Of a stretch of 13,400 nucleotides of DNA, positions 1 through 5,889 are shown one piece after another. The stretch spans positions 1 to 13,400 of the forward strand of contig JACRCJ010000061.1 in assembly GCA_016219075.1 (NCBI GenBank), written 5' to 3'. The position numbers and the translations under genes are program-made. Source of the stretch: Deltaproteobacteria bacterium. GTDB taxonomy: Bacteria; Desulfobacterota; GWC2-55-46. Every line of letters starts with the position of its first letter. The stretch's first letter is position 1. The notes beneath the pieces are model-generated. The model saw nothing but the letters and a program-made list of their open reading frames with translations, was not told where the DNA came from and did not search any database.

Positions 1-1668
1 CGAGGCGTGGTACGCATCCATCATCGCCCTGTTGTTCGGGTTTATTATCGCGCAGTCGAGCCCTGCCGCAAGCGCCATCGTGAGGAAGGTCGAGTTTATG
101 ACCTCTCTTGCCGGGAGCCCGAACGAGATGTTGCTTACCCCCAATACCGTCGTCAGCCCGAGGCGCTCCTTTACGAGCCTTATCGCCTTCAATGTCTCCA
201 TCGCGCTTAAAGGCGCGGCGCTTACAGTCATGGCGAGGCAATCCACCACGAGGTCTTCTTTCCTGATGCCGAGCGAGAGCGCCTTATCAAGCATCTTCTC
301 GGCCACTCTTACCCTCCCCTCGGCCGTATCAGGTATTCCGGCGTCGTCGAGCGTGAGGCCGAGAAGGGCGCCCCCGTACTTTCCGGCGAGCGGGAGGATG
401 TCGGAGAGTTTCTTCTCCTCGCCGCTTATCGAGTTTATAAGCGGCTTGCCGTCCACGGCCGTAAGCCCGGCTATGATGGCTTCGGGGTCGGAGGAGTCTA
501 TGACTACCGGCAATACGCTGTTCTCGTTGACGGAGAAGACGGCGCGCTTCATCCCGTCTATCTCCCTTATGCCGGGTACCCCGACATTGATGTCGAGGGC
601 GTGCGCCCCGGCCTCGGTCTGTTTGCGGGCCTCGTTCCTGATCCCGGCGGTCTTTCCCTCTTTTATCTCCTGGGCCAGGACCTTCCTGCCGGTGGGGTTT
701 ATCCTCTCGCCGATGATGACCGGCGGCAGGCCAGACCCGAAGAGGGTGAAGGCCGTCCTGCTCGAAAGGGCCGTAAAGCCGGGTGAAGTCCTCTTTACGG
801 GCTTGAGCGACTTGAAGACCTCTCCCATCTTCTTTATATGGTCGGGGCCCGTGCCGCAGCATCCGCCAAGGACCGACACCCCGGCCTCTACGAGCTTCGG
901 GACGAACGACGCCATATCGTCGGGCGAGGCCGGGAATATGGTCTGGTTGCCGCGGAGAAACGGTATCCCCGCATTGGCCTGAGCTATCAGAGGCGTATCG
1001 ACGACCCTGCTCATCGCCGAAACGGCCTTGTATATGCCTTCTATTCCCAACGAGCAGTTAGCCCCTACGCAGTCCGCTCCGAGGGAGGCCGCCATTATGG
1101 CGAAGGATTCTGGGGGGGTCCCCAGAACCGTCCTCATCGTCTCGTCGAAGGTCATTGTCGCCACAACGGGAAGCCCCGTGGACTTACAGGCGATGATAGC
1201 GGCCTTCATCTCTTTTATGTCCATCATCGTCTCGATGATGAAGAGGTCCACGCCGCCGTCTTTGAGGGCCGCGGCCTGCCCGGTGAAGACCTCCAGGGCG
1301 GTCTCGAAGGTGATGTCGCCCACGGGCTCCACGAAGTGGCCCGTCGGGCCTATCCCCCCCGCAACGAACCGGTCCTTGGCCTCGGCGCGGGCGCACCCGG
1401 CGGCGGCCCTGTTTATCTCACTGAGCCTGCCCTCCAGGGCGTACTCCTTAAGTTTTATCCTGTTTGCGCCGAAAGTATTTGTAGTGACTATATCAGAGCC
1501 GGCCTCTATGTAGGCCCTGTGCACCTTTCTTACTATTTCAGGGTCCTTCAGGCTCAGTTCGTCCGGACACCCCCCCGGCTTCAACCCGAGCCGCTGAAGC
1601 ATGGTGCCGGTGGCGCCGTCGAAGAGCAGCGGTCTTGTATTCAAGGCTTTAAGAAAATCACCTGGCAT
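1..1668 (-). CDS. metH: Cobalamin-dependent methionine synthase, N-terminal part (cut by window edge)
   Basis: Transfers a methyl group from methyltetrahydrofolate, via cobalamin, to homocysteine to make methionine in the cytoplasm. The first 556 residues are present. Residues about 1-290 form the homocysteine-binding barrel: it opens with FDGATGTMLQ and has the zinc-cysteine set C205 (in GANCSLG) and C270/C271 (in GGCCGT). Residues about 315-556 are the start of the pterin-binding barrel, with IIGERINPTGRK at 318-329, LDINVGVPG near 358 and PVVIDSSDPE near 387-396. The cobalamin-binding domain expected next lies outside the window, so it is unknown whether a reactivation domain exists. The ATG at 1668 fits the family N-terminus and has AAGGGAG 12 bases upstream. 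The barrel order excludes a simple betaine-homocysteine methyltransferase. The call is firm. Confidence 0.95.
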   Translation of the reverse strand, partial: MPGDFLKALNTRPLLFDGATGTMLQRLGLKPGGCPDELSLKDPEIVRKVHRAYIEAGSDIVTTNTFGANRIKLKEYALEGRLSEINRAAAGCARAEAKDRFVAGGIGPTGHFVEPVGDITFETALEVFTGQAAALKDGGVDLFIIETMMDIKEMKAAIIACKSTGLPVVATMTFDETMRTVLGTPPESFAIMAASLGADCVGANCSLGIEGIYKAVSAMSRVVDTPLIAQANAGIPFLRGNQTIFPASPDDMASFVPKLVEAGVSVLGGCCGTGPDHIKKMGEVFKSLKPVKRTSPGFTALSSRTAFTLFGSGLPPVIIGERINPTGRKVLAQEIKEGKTAGIRNEARKQTEAGAHALDINVGVPGIREIDGMKRAVFSVNENSVLPVVIDSSDPEAIIAGLTAVDGKPLINSISGEEKKLSDILPLAGKYGGALLGLTLDDAGIPDTAEGRVRVAEKMLDKALSLGIRKEDLVVDCLAMTVSAAPLSAMETLKAIRLVKERLGLTTVLGVSNISFGLPAREVINSTFLTMALAAGLDCAIINPNNRAMMDAYHAS

Positions 1669-1799
1669 TTGGGTAAATCTCTCCCTTTTGTATTTTAACC
1701 CCTGTCGGGGCTTAATTAAGCGCGGCTTGCCGCAGAGGCTGACTAACGATATTTCCTTCGAATACCTCGAGAAAAGCGGCGGGGCGGTTTATTCGTGTA

Positions 1800-1828
1800 A
1801 TTGTATCCGTTTATGCCGTGACTATCAA
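1800..1828 (-). promoter_or_regulatory. Predicted sigma70-type promoter for metH
   Basis: On the minus strand the -35 is TTGATA (1823-1828, 5 of 6 to consensus), the spacer is exactly 17 bases, and the -10 is TACAAT (1800-1805, 5 of 6). Transcription would begin near 1793 and give a leader of about 125 bases before the metH start at 1668. Confidence 0.6.
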
Positions 1829-1914
1829 GCAGGAGTTTGAGAAATCCGTTATGACCGAAGTCACATGAAATAGGCCGAAAAACAGTTATCATTTTTTTAT
1901 TTTTTAACGCTCTG

Positions 1915-1954
1915 AAAACCCCGGGGTTTTAATAAGCCCTGGGAGGGTTCATTT
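1915..1954 (+). repeat. Palindromic intergenic repeat, copy 1
   Basis: Begins with the perfect 16-bp palindrome AAAACCCCGGGGTTTT (1915-1930), followed by AATAAGCCCTGGGAGGGTTC and ATTT. A second copy lies at 12925-12965; across 41 aligned columns there are two mismatches and one 1-base gap. Both copies are preceded by a T-rich tract. It ends 15 bases before the lipoprotein start codon, so it would lie in or next to that gene's leader. Confidence 0.85.
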
Positions 1955-1969
1955 AAGCCGGAGGCCGAT

Positions 1970-2320
1970 ATGAAGAAGACTTTTCTCCTGATAGCCCTTG
2001 TGGTACTGGCCGGGTGCCCGGCCCGGATGGCGGCAAAGAAGGGCGTCCTGCCGGAGAAGAAAGAGCTTGAGGTCTGGCAGGTGCTCAGCCAGGCCGGGGA
2101 AGGGAAGACGCGGTTCAACATCGAAGACACCTGGTACATCTACTGCATGAACATCTCGTATGTCCCCGTGGACAGGCCCAGGCAGATGACCAATGAGTCA
2201 ATGGGCGGCCAGTGCCCGGTGGAAAAGGCCGAGTACATGGTCTACGACAAGGAGACAAAAGCGGTCGTAAGGGACACGGTACTCTCGCAGGAAAACTGCG
2301 CTGGCTGCCACCGCAGGTAA
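1970..2320 (+). CDS. Small lipoprotein with C-terminal CxxCH (putative monohaem cytochrome)
   Basis: A 116-residue protein with a type II signal peptide: MKK, a hydrophobic core, then lipobox LAGC with the lipidated cysteine at residue 16. The mature chain would be anchored to a membrane on the periplasmic side. C110-A-G-C113-H114 is a c-type haem motif only two residues from the end. C59 and C82 are additional cysteines. A motif at the far C-terminus, preceded by the YMVYDKETK stretch, recalls cytochrome P460 and cytochrome c'-beta families, but I do not recognise the rest, so this link is inference. The start is secure: GGAGG lies 5 bases upstream of the ATG. No redox partner gene is adjacent. 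Haem binding is unproven; the four cysteines could do something else. Confidence 0.75.
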   Translation: MKKTFLLIALVVLAGCPARMAAKKGVLPEKKELEVWQVLSQAGEGKTRFNIEDTWYIYCMNISYVPVDRPRQMTNESMGGQCPVEKAEYMVYDKETKAVVRDTVLSQENCAGCHRR

Positions 2321-2374
2321 GACAGCACCCTTCGGCCCTTCCGCCTGCCCCTCAGGATGCCTTGTTCACTCCGC

Positions 2375-2404
2375 TCCCTTGACGGCCAGGACGAAGGGGT
2401 TTTT
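2375..2404 (+). terminator. Weak candidate terminator after the lipoprotein gene
   Basis: CCCTT (2376-2380) can pair with AAGGG (2394-2398), plus one wobble pair, and is followed by GTTTTT. The stem is short and the loop is 13 bases, so this is only tentative. It sits about 55 bases after the lipoprotein stop. Confidence 0.25.
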
Positions 2405-2409
2405 CCGAC

Positions 2410-2438
2410 TTTACTTTTTTTCATGCCCGATGTATCTT
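2410..2438 (+). promoter_or_regulatory. Possible promoter for the PilZ gene
   Basis: TTTACT (2410-2415) and TATCTT (2433-2438) are separated by 17 bases. Each hexamer matches consensus at only 4 of 6 positions. The spacing and the location 50 bases before the start codon are the main support. Confidence 0.3.
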
Positions 2439-2488
2439 TAACTCATTCTCCTCAATCTACAGATCAAACACGGAAAGGACGGGCCGGC

Positions 2489-3160
2489 ATGAACACCTTC
2501 GAGCCTCATCTGCACCTGCCCATAACCCTCGGGACGGAGCTGCTGGTCGAGATAGCGGAGCTGAAGCTCCGCACGAAAAGCGTATTGATAGGCATGGATA
2601 GCTCAAACTACCTGATAATGAAGCTCTCCAGCCAGGACTTCGAGGCAGGCCTCGCGGACGAAAAGGTCATGGCGGGCGAGCTTGTCGTAAGGTACCTCTT
2701 CAGAGGCTCCGTATACGGCTTCAAGACGCGCCTGTTGAAGCTTCTCACCGACCCCGCCCGGCTCGCCTTCGTCTCGTACCCGTCCAAGATAGAGGAGTTC
2801 AATGTAAGGAACAACCCCAGGTACGAATGCATCCTCCCGGCCGAGACTATCTTCGGAGGCGACCAGGTCGAACTGGTCATCGTGGATATCAGCATCAAGG
2901 GGTGCCGGTGCGTCATAAAGACCTCGTCCGTGGCGAGCAGGGAGAAGCTCTACTCCTCTATCGACATCGACAGGGCCATACCGCTCAGGATAAACCTGCC
3001 CGGCAAGGAAGAAAAGCTCGGGATAACCGGGAAGATCAGGAACATAAACAAGGACAACGACAGGGTCATCTTCGGCGTCCTCTTCGACGAGCCGGAGGGG
3101 GAGGCGGAAGAGTCGCTCAAAAACTTCGTCTCGCTGATATCGGATATAGAGAAGATATAA
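2489..3160 (+). CDS. YcgR-like PilZ-domain protein (cyclic-di-GMP receptor)
   Basis: A soluble 223-residue protein. Residues about 10-100 look like the N-terminal beta-rich domain of YcgR-type flagellar brake proteins. Residues about 105-220 are a PilZ domain with both nucleotide-binding signatures intact: R107-N-N-P-R111 (RxxxR) and D133-I-S-I-K-G138 (DxSxxG). By family knowledge it would bind cyclic-di-GMP and act on motility or surface behaviour, but no flagellar gene is nearby to say which. The ATG at 2489 is chosen over the upstream in-frame ATG at 2357: AAAGGA lies 9 bases before it, and the residues upstream of it look non-coding. It appears to be monocistronic, ending in a strong terminator. 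Confidence 0.88.
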   Translation: MNTFEPHLHLPITLGTELLVEIAELKLRTKSVLIGMDSSNYLIMKLSSQDFEAGLADEKVMAGELVVRYLFRGSVYGFKTRLLKLLTDPARLAFVSYPSKIEEFNVRNNPRYECILPAETIFGGDQVELVIVDISIKGCRCVIKTSSVASREKLYSSIDIDRAIPLRINLPGKEEKLGITGKIRNINKDNDRVIFGVLFDEPEGEAEESLKNFVSLISDIEKI

Positions 3161-3175
3161 GTGAAGCCCGGGTTT

Positions 3176-3213
3176 AAGGCTGCCGGGGGCACAAACCCAG
3201 GGCAGCCTTTTTT
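3176..3213 (+). terminator. Rho-independent terminator of the PilZ gene
   Basis: AAGGCTGCC (3176-3184) pairs perfectly over 9 bp with GGCAGCCTT (3201-3209), with a 16-base loop, and the 3' arm runs into a six-T tract (3208-3213). It begins 16 bases after the PilZ stop codon. On the opposite strand there is no T tract, so it serves the plus strand only. Confidence 0.8.
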
Positions 3214-3473
3214 ATTCCCCTTCGGGTAAATACCCCGCAGTTTTCTGCGCAATACAAAAGGCCTTTTTGCGCGCTGGTCGCGCGCCTCGGGGCTATTGCT
3301 CCTCGCTTGCAAGCTCGCGCGCAATAAATACAGAGGCTTGCTCGCTCACTTTCCTTTAGGCTCGGCTGCGCAATGGACCTGGTGTTTTGTTAAAACAATA
3401 CGAAAGACTTTCTTCGCAATAAAATCGTTTGTTTTTAGATACCCCAAGGCAGCCGGGTGCGCCGTAGAGGGCC
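3214..3473. other. Convergent intergenic region between the PilZ gene and uvrB
   Basis: No supportable gene. It contains several short inverted repeats: GGGTA/TACCC, GCGCGC-tggtc-GCGCGC (near 3270-3286), the 10-bp palindrome GCTTGCAAGC (near 3305-3314) and TGTTTT-gtt-AAAACA (near 3383-3397). GCAATA or GCAATG recurs at 3249, 3321, 3370 and 3416. I see no T-tract terminator reading out of uvrB on the minus strand. Confidence 0.5.
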
Positions 3474-5627
3474 CTAACCGAGCGAAAGCTCCCTGTCCTC
3501 AAGCTCCTTTATCCTGTCCCTGAGCTCCGCGGCCTTTTCAAAATCGAGCTTCTTCGCGGCCCGTTCCATCTCTTTCCTCAAGGACTTCAATATCAGCGGT
3601 ATCTCGTGCGGAGGTATGTACTCCTCGGTCTTCTCGGCGGCCGCCTGAACGGTGTAGTAGTCGCTTTCGTAGATGGAACTCAGGATATCCTTTATCCTGC
3701 TCTTTATCGTCTCTGGCGTGATATTGTTGGCCCGGTTGAAGTCCCCCTGTATCTTTCTCCTCCTCTCCGTCTCGCCGATAGCGGCCCGCATGGAAGGGGT
3801 TATCCTGTCGGCGTACATTATGACCCTGCCGTCAACGTTCCTGGCGGCCCTTCCGCAGGTCTGGATGAGGGAGCGCTCGGAACGGAGGAAGCCTTCCTTG
3901 TCGGCGTCAAGTATCGCAACGAGCGAGACCTCCGGTATGTCGAGGCCCTCCCTCAGGAGGTTTATGCCGACGAGACAATCGAACTTGCCGAGCCTCAGGT
4001 CCCTGATTATCTCTATCCTCTCAAGCGTCTCGATGTCGGAGTGGAGGTACTTGACCCTTATACCCAGCTCCGAGTAGTACTGCGTCAGGTCCTCGGCCAT
4101 CCTCTTGGTGAGGGTGGTCACGAGCACCCTCTCCTTTTTGTTGACCCTCTTTTTTATCTCGCCGAGGAGGTCGTCCACCTGGGAGGACGCGCCCCGCACC
4201 TCGATCTCCGGGTCCATGAGCCCGGTCGGGCGTATTATCTGCTCCACCACGGCCCCTCCCGCGGCCCTGTACTCGTACTCGGCCGGGGTGGCCGAGACAT
4301 ATACGGCCTGGCCGGCCCTCTTTTCGAACTCGTCGAACTTGAGAGGCCTGTTGTCCAGGGCAGAGGGGAGCCTGAAGCCGTACTCTATGAGCGTCTGCTT
4401 TCTGGAACGGTCGCCGTGGTACATGCCGTTAAGCTGCGGGACGGTTATGTGGCTCTCGTCGATAAAGAGGAGGTAGTCCTCCGGGAAGTAGTCTATGAGC
4501 GTGTACGGAGGCTCTCCGGCCGCCCTTCCGGTTATGTGCCTTGAGTAGTTTTCTATCCCCGGACAGTAGCCCATCTCCTCCATCATCTCCATGTCGAAGA
4601 GCGTCCTCTGCTCAAGCCTCTGGTACTCAAGGTGCCTGCCAGCCTTCTTGAGCCTCTTCAATTCTTCCCTAAGCTCCGCCCTTATCGAGTCTATCGCCCT
4701 TTTGAGGTTGTCCCTCGTAGTGACGAAGTGGCTCGCCGGGTGTATGAGGGCCCGCTCGACCTTACGGAGCGCCCTGCCCCTCATCGGGTCTATCTCCGAG
4801 ATGCTCTCAATGGTATCGCCGAAGAACTCGAACCTCAGGGCCACCTCGGCCTCGTACGCCGGGAATACATCGACGACATCCCCCCTGACCCTGAAAGCGC
4901 CCCTGTGAAAATCGTAGTCGTTCCTCTCGTACTGCATCTCCACGAGCCTCTTTAAGACAGCGGACCTCTCGGCCTCCATCCCCCTCTCGGCGTATATCCG
5001 TATGGAGCCGTAGTCATCTGGCGAGCCTATGCCGTAGATGCAGGAGACGGAGGCCACTATGATCACGTCCCTCCTGGTGAGGAGCGAGTGCGTGGCCGAG
5101 TGGCGGAGCTTGTCTATCTCGTCGTTTATGGAGGCGTCTTTTTCGATGAAGGTGTCGGTCGTCGGGACATACGCTTCGGGCTGGTAGTAGTCGTAGTACG
5201 AGACGAAGTACTCCACGGCGTTTTCCGGGAAGAGGTCCTTGAACTCGGCGTAGAGCTGCGCCGCGAGCGTCTTGTTCGGCGCTATGACGAGGGCGGGCCT
5301 TCCGAGCTCCTCTATCATCCTGGCCACGGTGAAGGTCTTGCCGGAACCCGTCACCCCGAGCAGTATCTGGTGTTTGTCCCCCCTTCTCGTGCCGCCGACG
5401 AGTTCCGCTATCGCCTTGGGCTGGTCGCCCTTCGGCGTGAAATCGGACTTTATCCTGAAAGGCTCTTTCGCCTTTGTCATCCGCTCCATAAATTCCTTAT
5501 CGCTTCGTTTAGAACCGCCCTCCGCGCTCTCTTCCGGCGCGCCCTGTACCGTACATCCGGCCTGAAAGAGCATATTAAAATTCTCCGCCATAAATGACGT
5601 AGAATTTTGATGGCAGGGAAAAATCAT
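3474..5627 (-). CDS. uvrB: Excinuclease ABC subunit B (UvrB)
   Basis: DNA-damage verification helicase of nucleotide excision repair, which receives damage from UvrA and then recruits UvrC. Residue numbers here use the 717-residue reading. GDQPKAI lies near 67-73, Walker A GVTGSGKT at 91-98, the beta-hairpin region YYDYYQPEAY at 144-153, Walker B DESH at 390-393, motif VI QTCGRAARN at 589-597, and a C-terminal UVR domain (about 683-717) that contacts UvrC. The family normally begins close to MERMTKAKEPFRIKSDF (residue 47, start at 5489), which would give 671 residues, the usual length. I keep 5627 because AAGGAG lies 12 bases before it, the same arrangement as ileS, and a promoter lies about 60 bases upstream. 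The first 46 residues show no family similarity and weaker GC3, so 5489 remains a real alternative. Confidence 0.97.
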   Translation of the reverse strand: MIFPCHQNSTSFMAENFNMLFQAGCTVQGAPEESAEGGSKRSDKEFMERMTKAKEPFRIKSDFTPKGDQPKAIAELVGGTRRGDKHQILLGVTGSGKTFTVARMIEELGRPALVIAPNKTLAAQLYAEFKDLFPENAVEYFVSYYDYYQPEAYVPTTDTFIEKDASINDEIDKLRHSATHSLLTRRDVIIVASVSCIYGIGSPDDYGSIRIYAERGMEAERSAVLKRLVEMQYERNDYDFHRGAFRVRGDVVDVFPAYEAEVALRFEFFGDTIESISEIDPMRGRALRKVERALIHPASHFVTTRDNLKRAIDSIRAELREELKRLKKAGRHLEYQRLEQRTLFDMEMMEEMGYCPGIENYSRHITGRAAGEPPYTLIDYFPEDYLLFIDESHITVPQLNGMYHGDRSRKQTLIEYGFRLPSALDNRPLKFDEFEKRAGQAVYVSATPAEYEYRAAGGAVVEQIIRPTGLMDPEIEVRGASSQVDDLLGEIKKRVNKKERVLVTTLTKRMAEDLTQYYSELGIRVKYLHSDIETLERIEIIRDLRLGKFDCLVGINLLREGLDIPEVSLVAILDADKEGFLRSERSLIQTCGRAARNVDGRVIMYADRITPSMRAAIGETERRRKIQGDFNRANNITPETIKSRIKDILSSIYESDYYTVQAAAEKTEEYIPPHEIPLILKSLRKEMERAAKKLDFEKAAELRDRIKELEDRELSLG

Positions 5628-5691
5628 TTATATTTGCCACTCCTTGACCCTTCGCTTTAGCTACGGGATTGCGAAGTGGCATACCCATTCT

Positions 5692-5720
5692 AAAATACCA
5701 TGAAAAGGGGACCGTGTAAA
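5692..5720 (-). promoter_or_regulatory. Predicted promoter for uvrB
   Basis: On the minus strand, TTTACA (5715-5720, 5 of 6 to consensus) and TATTTT (5692-5697, 4 of 6) have an exact 17-base spacer. Transcription would start near 5685. I saw no LexA-type operator of the E. coli or Bacillus kind near it, so SOS control is not supported from sequence. Confidence 0.45.
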
Positions 5721-5749
5721 CCGCGCCTGCCGGGGCGGGGAAAAGAGGC

Positions 5750-5776
5750 TTGAAAATCCTGTATAATCCGTAAAAT
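5750..5776 (+). promoter_or_regulatory. Possible promoter region for ileS
   Basis: A perfect TATAAT lies at 5762-5767 but has no good -35 at 17 or 18 bases. Overlapping it, TTGAAA (5750-5755) and TAAAAT (5771-5776) each match consensus at 5 of 6 positions, with a short 15-base spacer. Either would give an ileS leader of roughly 105-115 bases containing the hairpin at 5819-5875. Confidence 0.35.
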
Positions 5777-5818
5777 ACGCCGCATCCTCCCTTTAAAAAA
5801 TCATTTTATTTCAGAGAG

Positions 5819-5877
5819 CCTTGTGTTATTAATTAAGATTACGGCCACGCGGACGCATTACCCTTAAACACAAGGAG
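5819..5877 (+). promoter_or_regulatory. Leader hairpin covering the ileS Shine-Dalgarno
   Basis: CCTTGTGTT (5819-5827) is the exact reverse complement of AACACAAGG (5867-5875). The latter includes the first four bases of the AAGGAG Shine-Dalgarno (5872-5877). After a 6-base bulge on the 5' side the stem continues with TAAG (5834-5837) pairing CTTA (5863-5866), for 13 pairs in total. When folded it would hide the ribosome binding site. No T-box consensus or other known riboswitch core was recognised, so any ligand is unknown. Confidence 0.5.
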
Positions 5878-5889
5878 TTGTATCAGAAA

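Larger units (their letters stand above)
1669..1969. other. Divergent intergenic region metH / lipoprotein
   Basis: This 301-base spacer holds no convincing gene. On the metH side it has a sigma70-like promoter and then two compact hairpins in the predicted metH leader: GCGGC/GCCGC (1722-1733, 2-base loop) and CCCC/GGGG (1699-1710, loop tgtc), the latter ending about 12 bases from the Shine-Dalgarno. Between them lies the palindrome cttaattaag. On the lipoprotein side it has a T-rich stretch (1890-1906) and a palindromic repeat. I looked for SAM or SAH riboswitch signatures, which would fit metH, and did not recognise one. Confidence 0.6.

Noticed and set aside
32..982. 316-codon plus-strand open frame
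   Set aside because: It is antisense to metH, whose minus-strand reading has continuous family motifs; its translation shows no recognisable domain.
1669..1795. SAM or SAH riboswitch in the metH leader
   Set aside because: The conserved core sequences I would expect are absent; only two short hairpins are present.
3606..4544. 312-codon plus-strand open frame
   Set aside because: Antisense to uvrB; long shadow frames are expected in GC-rich coding DNA.
5701..5760. T-box-like sequence before ileS (GGGGACCG, then ACCGCG)
   Set aside because: The contiguous T-box core AGGGTGGNACCGCG is not present, no specifier loop was identified, and the stretch probably lies upstream of the transcription start.
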